Positions 34,518 through 41,719 of a stretch of DNA of 64,000 nucleotides are shown piece after piece. The DNA comes from Micromonospora zingiberis. Its GTDB lineage: Bacteria > Actinomycetota > Actinomycetes > Mycobacteriales > Micromonosporaceae. The stretch's first letter is position 1. Every line of letters begins with the position of its first letter. Position numbers and translations under genes: made by a program. The notes under the pieces are model-generated. The model was not told the origin of the DNA. It searched no databases and saw only the letters and a list, made by a program, of their open reading frames with translations. The DNA is taken from NCBI RefSeq assembly GCF_004331455.1, contig NZ_SJJR01000025.1, positions 1-64,000 of the forward strand, given 5' to 3'.

Positions 34518-35264
34518 TCAGCGTCCGCGCCGCCGGTCGAGGAACTCCGTCATCCGCCGGCGCTTCTCCTCGTCCTCGAAGAGCACCGCCTGGCTGACCA
34601 GGTCCAGTTGCGGGTGCGCGGCGGGCGGGGCGTCGACGGCGAGCTTGGTCAACCGAAGTGCCAACGCCGAGCCCTTGGCCATCTCGTCGATCAGCTCGTG
34701 CGCCGTCGGCAACAGTTCGTCCGGGGACGCCACCACCCGGTTCACCAGACCGATCCGCAGTGCCTCCGCCGAGTCCACCCGCCGGCCGGTGAACAGCAGC
34801 TCCTTGGCCCGGGCCTCGCCTACCAGCGCCGGCAGCCGGTGCGTCGCGCCGGCACCGGCCAGGATGCCCAGCCGCACCTCCGGCTGGCCGAACACCGCCC
34901 GCTCCGTACACACCCGCAGATCGCAGGCGTACGCCAGCTCGGCGCCACCGCCGAGCGCCGGGCCGTCGACGGCCGCCACGGTCGGCATCGGTAGCGCCCG
35001 GATCCGGGCGAAGGCGGCCGAGTTGATCGCGGCGAGCGCGTCCAGCCGTCCCCGCTCGCGCAGTTGGGCGATGTCGGCGCCGCCCGCGAAGATCCCGTCG
35101 GTGCCGCCGGTCAGCAGCAGCATCCGGGGGCGGGCCTCCAACTCGGCGCAGACCTCGTGCAGCGCGGCGATCAGGTCGGCGTCGATGGCGTTGCGCTTCT
35201 CCGGCCGGTCGAGGGTGACCACCAGCCGGTCCGTACGCTCCTCGACCCGCAGTCCGGCGCTCAT
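34518..35264 (-). CDS. Enoyl-CoA hydratase/isomerase
   Basis: 248 aa crotonase fold. Substrate-binding FAGGADIAQL oxyanion loop near residue 60, DGPALGGGAELAYACDLRV near 100 and GQPEVRLGILAGAGATHRLPALVG near 125. The usual second catalytic Glu region is present as PEVRLG. Probably hydrates enoyl-CoA in fatty-acid or phenylacetate-type degradation. Its start overlaps the stop of the dehydrogenase gene upstream (ATGA), a two-gene unit. Confidence 0.9.
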   Translation of the reverse strand: MSAGLRVEERTDRLVVTLDRPEKRNAIDADLIAALHEVCAELEARPRMLLLTGGTDGIFAGGADIAQLRERGRLDALAAINSAAFARIRALPMPTVAAVDGPALGGGAELAYACDLRVCTERAVFGQPEVRLGILAGAGATHRLPALVGEARAKELLFTGRRVDSAEALRIGLVNRVVASPDELLPTAHELIDEMAKGSALALRLTKLAVDAPPAAHPQLDLVSQAVLFEDEEKRRRMTEFLDRRRGR

Positions 35265-36190
35265 CGCGTCGCTCCGGGTGTGGTGCCCGGGTCACCGGCG
35301 GTCGGGCCGTCCAGGCCGGGCAGTTCGGTGCCGCCCGAGCGGACGCCGTCGACCCAGTGGTAGAAGCCCTGGCCGGACTTCTTGCCCAGCCGCCCTGCGG
35401 CGACCAGTTCCACCAGCAGCGGCGGCGGGGCGAACCGGTCGCCGTACGCGGCCTGGAGGGTACGGGCGATGTCGAGGCGCACGTCCAGGCCCACCAGGTC
35501 GGTCAGTTCCAGCGGACCGACCGGATGCCGGTAGCCGAGCACCATCGCCTTGTCGATGTCGGCCGGGCTGGCCACCCCGTCGGCGAGCATCCGGATGGCC
35601 TCCAGCCCCAGGGTGACCCCGAGGCGGGAGGTGGCGAAGCCGGGCATGTCGCGTACCACGACCGGGTCCTTGCCCAGCCGGCCGGCGAGCCCACTGGCCG
35701 CCTCGGTGGTCGCTGCGGCGGTGGCCGGCCCGACCACGATCTCCAGCAGCGCCATGGCCCAGACCGGGTTGAAGAAGTGCAACCCGCAGAAGCGCTCGGG
35801 GTGGGCCAGCCCGGCGGCGAGGTCGGCGATGGCGATGCTGGAGGTGTTGCTGCCCAACAGCGCCGGTTCCCGCTTCTCCGCCTCGGCCAGCACCGCCCGC
35901 TTGAGGTCGAGCCGTTCCGGTACCGCCTCCACGATCACGTCGGGTGCCGGGGCGACCTCGGCGAGCCCGGCCCGCAGGGTGACCCGGTTTCGGTTGGCGG
36001 CGGCCTGTTCGGCGGTCAGCTTGCCGCGCTGCACCGCCCGGTCCCACAACTGGGCGAGCCGCTCGACGGCAGCGCCGCCCCGGGCCCGGTCGACCTCGAC
36101 CAGTTCCACCGCGTAGCCCGCGCCGGCCGCCACGTACGCGATGCCCAGTCCCATCGTGCCGGCGCCAACCACCACGAATCGCTCAGTCAT
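35261..36190 (-). CDS. 3-hydroxyacyl-CoA dehydrogenase (Hbd/PaaH type)
   Basis: 309 aa from MTERF; an in-frame GTG two codons earlier is possible. NAD-binding VVVGAGTMGLGIAYVAAGAGYAVELVEVD at the N-terminus, catalytic His in GLHFFNPVWAMALLEIV, and SNTSSIAI; the C-terminal domain contains YRHPVGPLELTDLVGLD. Oxidises 3-hydroxyacyl-CoA to 3-ketoacyl-CoA, the step after the hydratase encoded next. The C-terminal 25 residues are a Gly/Pro-rich tail. Confidence 0.92.
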   Translation of the reverse strand: MTERFVVVGAGTMGLGIAYVAAGAGYAVELVEVDRARGGAAVERLAQLWDRAVQRGKLTAEQAAANRNRVTLRAGLAEVAPAPDVIVEAVPERLDLKRAVLAEAEKREPALLGSNTSSIAIADLAAGLAHPERFCGLHFFNPVWAMALLEIVVGPATAAATTEAASGLAGRLGKDPVVVRDMPGFATSRLGVTLGLEAIRMLADGVASPADIDKAMVLGYRHPVGPLELTDLVGLDVRLDIARTLQAAYGDRFAPPPLLVELVAAGRLGKKSGQGFYHWVDGVRSGGTELPGLDGPTAGDPGTTPGATR

Positions 36191-36383
36191 TGCCACCCCA
36201 CCGCACCGTGACGCTTCTCGGCTCCCGGGCGCCGCCGACGCGCGGGATCGCCGCCACGCCGGAGCCGGTCCGTACCCTCCGCTCAGTCATGGTGCGACCC
36301 TATGCAGCACCGATCATCGCCGCGTGCGTGGGGGCGGGCGAGATCGGGTAGAGATCGCTGACAACCAAGGGAAGGACTAGCTG

Positions 36384-36671
36384 ATGAGCCAGGCACCGGA
36401 GACCGCGGGGACCGAGGAAACCGTCGAGACGCGTGGCGACGAGCGCATCGAGCTGCTGCGCGCCGACACCAACAACGACGGCCGTACCGACGTCTGGGTG
36501 GTCGACACCGACGGCGACGGCAAGGCCGACCTGTTCCAGTTCGACACCGACGGCGACGGCAAGGTGGACGTCACCATGGTCGACATCGACGAGGACGGCC
36601 AGCCCGACGAGATCGTCGACGGCGACGGTGGCCTCCCCCCGGAGCAACTCCCACCCACCATCCAGGTCTGA
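36384..36671 (+). CDS. Small acidic Asp/Gly-repeat protein, predicted calcium binder
   Basis: 95 aa, GGGAAGG site upstream. No signal peptide or membrane helix. The centre (about 27-80) is four imperfect 12-13-residue repeats of the type DTDGDGKADLFQF, in the style of EF-hand loops and thrombospondin-3 repeats; isoelectric point must be very low. Similar short proteins occur in actinomycetes without a known role. Calcium binding is inferred from the DxDxDG loops. Stands alone, followed by a hairpin. Confidence 0.7.
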   Translation: MSQAPETAGTEETVETRGDERIELLRADTNNDGRTDVWVVDTDGDGKADLFQFDTDGDGKVDVTMVDIDEDGQPDEIVDGDGGLPPEQLPPTIQV

Positions 36672-36682
36672 GCTGAAAGGAA

Positions 36683-36720
36683 GGGCCCCCTGTTAACGCC
36701 TCCGGTATAGCAGGGGGCCC
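36683..36720. terminator. GGGCCCCCTG hairpin, terminator or dispersed repeat
   Basis: GGGCCCCCTG (36683-36692) and CAGGGGGCCC (36711-36720) form a perfect 10-base stem with an 18-base loop; GTTAAC motifs lie in the loop and just outside. Placed between convergent genes. From memory, near-identical GGGCCCCCTGTTAACGCCTC elements are scattered in Micromonospora intergenic regions. Confidence 0.7.
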
Positions 36721-36739
36721 CTCTTAACATCTGTGCCCG

Positions 36740-37537
36740 TTAACGTCCCGGCCCGCTCAGCCGCAGCGTGGCGAGGTAGTACGGGGCGTCCCGGTCGTCG
36801 ATGTCGGTCAGCCGCCAGGCGGTGCCCCGGACCAGTTCGGCCAGTTCGTCCGGGGAGCAGACCAGATAGTCGAACCACGGGGTGCCCAGCTCGCGGTAGC
36901 GCAGCCGCAGCCGCAGTTGCCCACCGAGGCGGCCCCGGCGCCGGTTGTGTTCGTGGTAGCCGGTGTGCACCGGGTCGCGAGTGCCGTACGGATCGGTGCC
37001 CTGGGCGATCACCTGCGCCCCGGGGTGGGCCATCGCGGCCAGCGCGGCGAGGAAGCCGGCCGCTCGTTCGCGGCCCTCCAGCAGCCCGAGGTTGTTGCCG
37101 AGCAGCAGGAACGTGTCGTAGCGCCGCCCGCTCCCGGCGTGCTCGTCCACCGTGCCGTGCACCAGGTCCCGTACGCCCCGGCGGCGGCACACCTGGAGCG
37201 CGCCGGGTGAGACGTCCAGTCCGGTGACCGCGACGTCGCGTTCCTGGAGCAGCAGCGCGATCCGCCCAGCGCCCACGCCGACGTCCAGCGTGGCACCGCG
37301 TACCCGGTCCACCGCCCGGTGGTCGTGCGGTTGCCACTCCTGCGGCCCGTCGAGGTACTGAGCGGCCGGCGCCCCGTTGACCAGTCCGTCGTCACGCTCG
37401 ATGATCTCGATGACCGGGCGGGGTACGCGCCCGCCGGCAAGTGGCCGAGGACCGACCCCGGTGGCCACGGCCAGCGCGTCGCGCAGCAGTTCCCCGAAGA
37501 CGTCACCGATTCGTGGTTCTCCTGTCACATCCGCCAC
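36740..37537 (-). CDS. SAM-dependent methyltransferase
   Basis: 265 aa from GTG 37537 (VADVTGEPRIGDVFGELL); a second GTG three codons on is possible. Class I fold: LDVGVGAGRIALLLQERDVAVTGLDVSPGALQVC, DTFLLLGNNLGLLEG. The N-terminal part holds PVIEIIERDDG and AAQYLD. Substrate unknown. Divergent from the PPOX gene with a 45-base gap containing TATTCT (37571-37576), a likely minus-10 for that gene. Confidence 0.85.
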   Translation of the reverse strand: MADVTGEPRIGDVFGELLRDALAVATGVGPRPLAGGRVPRPVIEIIERDDGLVNGAPAAQYLDGPQEWQPHDHRAVDRVRGATLDVGVGAGRIALLLQERDVAVTGLDVSPGALQVCRRRGVRDLVHGTVDEHAGSGRRYDTFLLLGNNLGLLEGRERAAGFLAALAAMAHPGAQVIAQGTDPYGTRDPVHTGYHEHNRRRGRLGGQLRLRLRYRELGTPWFDYLVCSPDELAELVRGTAWRLTDIDDRDAPYYLATLRLSGPGR

Positions 37538-37582
37538 GCTATCGGCCTGCCCAGTCTCCGGTCGCGACCGTATTCTGAGCGG

Positions 37583-37963
37583 GTGACCACGTTGGACCGC
37601 CTGGCGGCGGAGAAATACATCCTCCTCACGACCTTCCGCAAGGACGGCCGAGCGGTGCCGACGCCGGTCTGGGCGGTCCGCGACGGCGATGCCCTGGCGG
37701 TGTGGTCCGCTTCGGACGCCGGCAAGGTGAAGCGAATCCGTCGCAGCGGGGAGGTCACGGTGGCGCCGTGCGACGTACGCGGCCGGCCGCACGGCGCGGC
37801 GGTGCCCGCCCGAGCGACCCTCTACGACCCCGGTAAGACCGAGCGCATTCGCGGCCTGATCAAGCAGAAGTACCGGATGATCGGCCGGCTGACGCTGCTC
37901 GGCAGCCGGCTACGTCGCGGCGAGGGCGGCACGGCCGGCATCCGGATCGAACTGACCGCCTGA
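37583..37963 (+). CDS. PPOX-class F420-dependent oxidoreductase-like protein
   Basis: 126 aa from the GTG at 37583. Split-barrel flavin/F420-binding fold of the pyridoxamine-phosphate-oxidase superfamily: ILLTTFRKDGRAVPTPVWAVRDGDALAVWS, KVKRIRRSGEVTVAPCDVRG. Length and sequence style match the Rv2061c-type family. The start is close behind a minus-10-like TATTCT, so the message may be nearly leaderless. Confidence 0.85.
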   Translation: MTTLDRLAAEKYILLTTFRKDGRAVPTPVWAVRDGDALAVWSASDAGKVKRIRRSGEVTVAPCDVRGRPHGAAVPARATLYDPGKTERIRGLIKQKYRMIGRLTLLGSRLRRGEGGTAGIRIELTA

Positions 37964-38004
37964 GCGCCGAGCCCGATCTGGTCGGCCGGGCGAACGACCC
38001 GACG

Positions 38005-38076
38005 GTACGGCACGGCTTGTCGCAACGGCACGCCTTCACGCAACGGCACGGCTTGTCGCAACGGCACGGCCCGTAA
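38005..38076. repeat. Four tandem 18-base repeats
   Basis: Unit CAACGGCACGGCTTGTCG: copies at 38005-38022, 38023-38040, 38041-38058 (identical to consensus) and 38059-38076, with small changes in the others. Located between convergent genes; no protein is credible over it. Confidence 0.75.
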
Positions 38077-38150
38077 GACAGCCGGGTGCCCCCGAGCGGG
38101 CGGCTGGGCGGCCGGCCGAGGGATCGGCGGGGCGACCAACCCTGGACGTG

Positions 38151-38188
38151 CCGAAGGGCGGCGGATCCGACGATCCGCCGCCCTTCGG
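38151..38188. terminator. Long-stem hairpin between convergent genes
   Basis: Perfect 17-base stem CCGAAGGGCGGCGGATC (38151-38167) with its inverse at 38172-38188 and loop CGAC. No T-run. Lies 26 bases from the bldC stop codon and probably ends bldC transcription. Confidence 0.8.
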
Positions 38189-38213
38189 AGAAGCTCTGCT
38201 ATCTACCGTCCGG

Positions 38214-38423
38214 TCAGTCCCCTTGACGCTGCTGCGGAATCTGGCCCTGCAACAGTGCCCTGACCTCCGACTCCCGGTAGCGGCGGTGGCCGCCCAGGGT
38301 CCGGATGGCGCTCAGCTTGCCAGCCTTGGCCCACCGGGTCACCGTCTTCGGGTCGACACGGAACATCGACGCCACCTCGGCCGGTGTGAGTAGCGGCTCT
38401 GGTTCGTGCGTTCGCGATGCCAT
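38214..38423 (-). CDS. bldC: Developmental regulator BldC
   Basis: 69 aa, GGAGGAG site upstream. MerR-like winged helix-turn-helix filling the whole protein: LLTPAEVASMFRVDPKTVTRW and AGKLSAIRTLGGHRRYRESEVRALL, nearly the same as Streptomyces BldC as remembered. BldC binds DNA cooperatively at direct repeats and controls vegetative growth versus sporulation. The order bldC - hypothetical - vdh - DUF3073 matches the Streptomyces region. Confidence 0.95.
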   Translation of the reverse strand: MASRTHEPEPLLTPAEVASMFRVDPKTVTRWAKAGKLSAIRTLGGHRRYRESEVRALLQGQIPQQRQGD

Positions 38424-38651
38424 CGGTCACTCCTCCACATGTATAGACATCGGCCGGGGTCCCGCCGGCCGACGCGTCTCCCATGGTCCGGCTAGTCCCC
38501 GATGTCCGACATGGGCCGAACGGCCGAACGTCCCTAGACGGACGGATGAACCATGCCCGATTTATGCGACTTTTACACGCCAGAAAGTATCTTATTCGGA
38601 CTCATGATCACGGTTCGTGATGCATCAACTACGAAGGAGCCTCGCATTGTT
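38424..38651. other. Gene-free bldC upstream region
   Basis: About 230 bases with lower GC than the surroundings, especially 38556-38640. It should contain the bldC promoter; ATCACG-GTT-CGTGAT at 38607-38621 is a small palindrome. No ORF with a ribosome site is seen. Confidence 0.5.
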
Positions 38652-38677
38652 GTCCCGCATTTCGGACAATGCGGGAC
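38652..38677 (-). terminator. Terminator of the gene downstream of vdh divergence
   Basis: GTCCCGCATT (38652-38661) and AATGCGGGAC (38668-38677) form a perfect 10-base stem with a 6-base loop immediately after the stop codon of the minus-strand hypothetical gene. Confidence 0.75.
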
Positions 38678-39516
38678 TAGTTACACCGCTCCAGGAGTTG
38701 CACGGCCCGCCAGCGGGCGACCAGCTTGTCGTACGCCGTGGACGCCTCTTCCGCCTCGCCCCGGGACAGCCCGGCCAGGCCCGCGGCCACCAATTCCGGC
38801 GAATCGTCGGCGGCCAACGTCTCGTCCGAGAGCAACTCGACCAGCCCGCCGTAGTCCAACTCGACCACGGAGCGCGGATGGAACTCCTCCAGCCACCGGG
38901 CGGCCTCCTCGACCGCCTCGGTGATCGGCGCGTCCCCGACCGACTTGCGCAACACCGACAACGCCCGGGAGGAGCGACGCCGCGCCTTCGAGATGTCCGT
39001 CCGGAAACGCAGCGCCCGGCGCCCGGGGGCGGTGACGTGATGCCGCTCCTCGGCGTCGAACAGCACGAACCAGCGCAGCGGCACGCCCCACGTCGCGATC
39101 TGCTCGTGCACCCGGGGCACGCCACGTTCCAGCACCCGGGCCCCGCTGCGCCAGTCCTCCACCACCGCCTTCGCCTGCCCGGCGAGCACGGGCGGCACGA
39201 ACGCGTCCGCCAACACCGGGGGAACACCGTCCCGCGCGCTCAACGCCGCCTCGGCCACCCGGATCCGCAGGTTCCACGGGCACACCAACAGCGTCTCGTC
39301 GGCCTCCAGGACGTACGCCTCTTCCGGCAGGTCGGGCAGCCGGGTCCAACCGGCGCCGAGCGCCTCGATCACCGAGGTCCGCTGCCGGCCCGGCCCTTCC
39401 ACCGGCGCCACTGCCCGCCCCTGCTCGACGTAGCGCCGCCAGTACGCCTGGCGGTCCCGGTCGAAGGCGGCCAACGGCTCGTACACGCGCAGGTATGAAG
39501 CGAAGAGCGACGGCAC
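38677..39516 (-). CDS. Conserved actinobacterial hypothetical protein next to bldC
   Basis: 279 aa from GTG 39516 (VPSLFASYLRVYEPLAAFDRDR), preceded by GGGAGGATC. Soluble. Segments: WRRYVEQGRA, VLEADETLLVCPWNLRIRVAEAAL, WGVPLRWFVLFDAEER, FRTDISKARRRSSRALSVLRKSVG. The counterpart in Streptomyces lies at the same place between bldC and vdh and has no known function. Divergent from vdh. Earlier in-frame starts would add 89 low-complexity residues and are unlikely. Confidence 0.75.
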   Translation of the reverse strand: MPSLFASYLRVYEPLAAFDRDRQAYWRRYVEQGRAVAPVEGPGRQRTSVIEALGAGWTRLPDLPEEAYVLEADETLLVCPWNLRIRVAEAALSARDGVPPVLADAFVPPVLAGQAKAVVEDWRSGARVLERGVPRVHEQIATWGVPLRWFVLFDAEERHHVTAPGRRALRFRTDISKARRRSSRALSVLRKSVGDAPITEAVEEAARWLEEFHPRSVVELDYGGLVELLSDETLAADDSPELVAAGLAGLSRGEAEEASTAYDKLVARWRAVQLLERCN

Positions 39517-39745
39517 GGCGCGATCCTCCCACGAACCGCAAGCCGAGCGTTGCTCGGCGTCATCGTGGCTGGACGCGCCGAGTGCGGCGGGCGGCTCCGG
39601 GGCCGCGTCCGCGGGCCGGAACGACGGTGCCGGCGAGAGCAGCCGGCGGGCGGCCGATACTAGGCTCGCAACACCGGCAGCATCCCCGCCGGCGTACACC
39701 AGGTCCGCGTCCCACAAGGACGCCCGCCGACACAGGAGCCAAGTC

Positions 39746-40828
39746 ATGGGCGTATTCGCCGCTACCGACGACCCGGAATCCACGGGTCACGAGCAGGTCG
39801 TGTTCTGCCAGGACAAGCAGACCGGCCTCAAGGCGATCATCGGCATCTACTCCACCGCGCTGGGTCCCGCGCTCGGTGGCACCCGCTTCTACCCGTACTC
39901 CAGCGAGGAGGCCGCCCTCGCGGACGTCCTCGATCTCTCCCGTGGCATGGCGTACAAGAACGCCCTCGCGGGGCTGGACCTGGGTGGCGGTAAAGCGGTC
40001 ATCTGGGGTGACCCGGGGCAGATCAAGACCGAGGCGCTGCTGCGCGCGTACGGTCGCTTCGTGGAGTCGCTGGGCGGCCGGTACTACACCGCCTGCGACG
40101 TCGGCACCTACGTGCCGGACATGGACGTGATCGCCCGCGAGACCCGCTACGTCACCGGGCGCAGCGTCGAGCACGGCGGGGCCGGGGACTCCTCGATCCT
40201 CACCGCCTGGGGTGTCTTCCAGGGCATGCGGGCGGCGGCCGAGCACGTCTGGGGCGCGCCGACGCTGCACGGCAAGCGGGTCGGCGTCGCGGGCCTGGGC
40301 AAGGTCGGCAAGTACCTGGTCGGCCACCTGGTCGACGACGGCGCCGAGGTGGTCGCCACCGACGTCAACCCGCAGGCACTGGAGTGGGCCCGCACCACCT
40401 ACCCGCAGGTGTCGCTGGTCGACGACGCCACCGCGCTGGTCGCCGCCGACATCGACGTGTACGCCCCCTGCGCCCTCGGCGGCGCGCTCAACGACGACAC
40501 GGTGGCGACGCTACGCGCGAAGGTGGTCGCTGGAGCTGCCAACAACCAGCTCGCCCACCCGGGTGTCGAGAAGCTGCTCGCCGATCGCGGCATCCTCTAC
40601 GCGCCGGACTACGTGGTGAACGCCGGCGGTGTGATCCAGGTCGCCGACGAGATCGAGGGCTTCGACTTCGAGCGGGCCAAGCTGCGCGCCACCCGGATCT
40701 ACGACACCACCCGGGAGATCCTCCGACTCGCCGACGCCGACGGCATTCCGCCGGCGGTGGCAGCGGACCGGCTGGCCGAGCGGCGGATGGCCGAGATCGG
40801 CCGGCTGCGCACGATCCACCTACGTTGA
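39746..40828 (+). CDS. vdh: Valine/leucine dehydrogenase
   Basis: 360 aa, AGGAG site. Glu/Leu/Phe/Val dehydrogenase: catalytic Lys in MAYKNALAGLDLGGGKAVIWG, Gly-rich lid GPALGGTRFYPY, NAD-binding VGVAGLGKVGKYLVGHLVDDGAEVVATD and IYAPDYVVNAGGVIQVADE. Oxidatively deaminates branched-chain amino acids, feeding precursors for fatty acids and polyketides. Syntenic with Streptomyces vdh beside bldC. Confidence 0.93.
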   Translation: MGVFAATDDPESTGHEQVVFCQDKQTGLKAIIGIYSTALGPALGGTRFYPYSSEEAALADVLDLSRGMAYKNALAGLDLGGGKAVIWGDPGQIKTEALLRAYGRFVESLGGRYYTACDVGTYVPDMDVIARETRYVTGRSVEHGGAGDSSILTAWGVFQGMRAAAEHVWGAPTLHGKRVGVAGLGKVGKYLVGHLVDDGAEVVATDVNPQALEWARTTYPQVSLVDDATALVAADIDVYAPCALGGALNDDTVATLRAKVVAGAANNQLAHPGVEKLLADRGILYAPDYVVNAGGVIQVADEIEGFDFERAKLRATRIYDTTREILRLADADGIPPAVAADRLAERRMAEIGRLRTIHLR

Positions 40829-40835
40829 CGGCGCG

Positions 40836-40874
40836 CCGTCGAGGGCGGGCCGGGCGTGATTCCGCCCTCGACGG
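40836..40874 (+). terminator. Terminator of vdh
   Basis: Perfect 13-base stem CCGTCGAGGGCGG (40836-40848) and CCGCCCTCGACGG (40862-40874) with a 13-base loop, eight bases after the vdh stop codon. Confidence 0.85.
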
Positions 40875-41124
40875 TCAATCCTGGCTAAACTGAAGATACG
40901 ACGCGTTCGTGAGGTTTCGCCCTGTGTCACGACCGTTCCCGGCATCGCTCCTTACCGGGTACAATGGGTGACGACTGCACGACCGCAACTCGCGGCGACG
41001 GTCGACGGTAACCCGAGGTGCCGAACGGTGGCATCCCCATGTACCGTAAGAGCCACGAGAGATGCCTGACGTCATCGGGGCCCGCCTTCGGGCTGCCCCG
41101 CATTCTGTGCGAGGGGGTCGAGCC
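40875..41124 (+). promoter_or_regulatory. Promoter and long 5' leader of the DUF3073 gene
   Basis: TACAAT at 40960-40965 is a strong minus-10 element; the minus-35 is weak (TTCCCG, 40936-40941). The transcript would have a leader of about 150 bases. The leader contains a CTGACGTCATC palindrome (41067-41077) and a hairpin GGGGCCCGCC-TTCG-GGCTGCCCC (41078-41100) just before the ribosome site, which could regulate translation. Confidence 0.45.
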
Positions 41125-41337
41125 ATGGGGCGCGGCCGTGCTAAGGCCAAGCAGACAAAGGTGGCCCGGGAGTTGAAGTACCACTCCCCGAACACCGACC
41201 TCGCCGCCTTGCAGCGAGAACTCGGCGGCAGCGGCAAGTCGGACCACAACTTCGACGACGACTACAAAGAGTACGTCGACGATGACGAGGACCACGCCGA
41301 GGACGACCCGGACAACTGGGTCCGTCCGACCCGCTGA
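41125..41337 (+). CDS. DUF3073 protein
   Basis: 70 aa, GAGGGGGTC site. Basic N-terminus MGRGRAKAKQTKVARELKY followed by an acidic C-terminal half (FDDDYKEYVDDDEDHAEDDPDNW); conserved in actinobacteria next to purM/vdh. Function unknown; the charge layout resembles nucleic-acid- or ribosome-associated small proteins. The reading frame is open for 21 codons upstream, but the start with the ribosome site is preferred. Confidence 0.88.
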   Translation: MGRGRAKAKQTKVARELKYHSPNTDLAALQRELGGSGKSDHNFDDDYKEYVDDDEDHAEDDPDNWVRPTR

Positions 41338-41351
41338 CCCCCGGTCACATC

Positions 41352-41380
41352 TGAGCACGCGGTAACTCCCCGCGTGCTCA
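41352..41380 (+). terminator. Terminator of the DUF3073 gene
   Basis: TGAGCACGCG (41352-41361) and CGCGTGCTCA (41371-41380) form a perfect 10-base stem with a 9-base loop, 14 bases after the stop codon. Confidence 0.8.
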
Positions 41381-41419
41381 CGCATGTGCCCGCTAGGCGG
41401 CGGCGTAACGCCCGACGAT

Positions 41420-41471
41420 CCAAGGGCCTGCCACGCCCGGAAGATGCTCCGGCAACGTGGCAGGCCCTTGG
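41420..41471 (-). terminator. Terminator of the RiPP precursor gene
   Basis: Perfect 16-base stem CCAAGGGCCTGCCACG (41420-41435) and its inverse at 41456-41471, with a 20-base loop. It lies 11 bases beyond the precursor stop codon. Confidence 0.8.
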
Positions 41472-41482
41472 CTCCGCCCAGG

Positions 41483-41719
41483 TCATCGTGGGCGGTTGTT
41501 CCAGTTGTAGAACGTCGGGATGTTCTCGAAGTGGTTCCAGGCGCAGACCGCGCTGGCGCCGTCACCACCCGTCACCTCCGCCCGTGCCTGTCGCGCGACC
41601 TCGGCCTCGTGCAGTAGAACGGCGAGCCCGGAAGCGGCCTCCCGCACCCGTGAGACGACCCGGTCGGACGCGTCTCCTGGCACTGGCTCAGACTCCCGGT
41701 GACTGGTGGTTTCGGGCAT
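41483..41719 (-). CDS. Putative RiPP precursor peptide with aromatic-X-Asn core
   Basis: 78 aa. Leader of about 50 residues with a helical part (VVSRVREAASGLAVLLHEAEVARQARAEV), a Gly-Gly at 51-52, and a C-terminal core CAWNHFENIPTFYNWNNRPR (59-78). The core holds three aromatic-X-Asn triplets: F64-E-N66, F70-Y-N72 and W73-N-N75, plus W61-N-H63. Aromatic-X-Asn is the favoured motif for three-residue cyclophane crosslinks made by radical-SAM/SPASM enzymes. The gene overlaps the end of the radical-SAM gene by 32 bases on the same strand, so they form one unit. Family resemblance to actinobacterial multi-cyclophane precursors (AmcA type) is from memory. Confidence 0.75.
   Translation of the reverse strand: MPETTSHRESEPVPGDASDRVVSRVREAASGLAVLLHEAEVARQARAEVTGGDGASAVCAWNHFENIPTFYNWNNRPR

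Noticed and set aside
39517..39783. 89-residue N-terminal extension of the bldC-adjacent hypothetical protein
   Set aside because: Low complexity, runs towards vdh promoter space, and the GTG at 39516 has a good ribosome site.
41062..41124. In-frame 21-codon N-terminal extension of the DUF3073 protein
   Set aside because: The ATG at 41125 has GAGGGGGTC upstream and gives the family's usual MGRGRAK start; the extension is in the leader hairpin.
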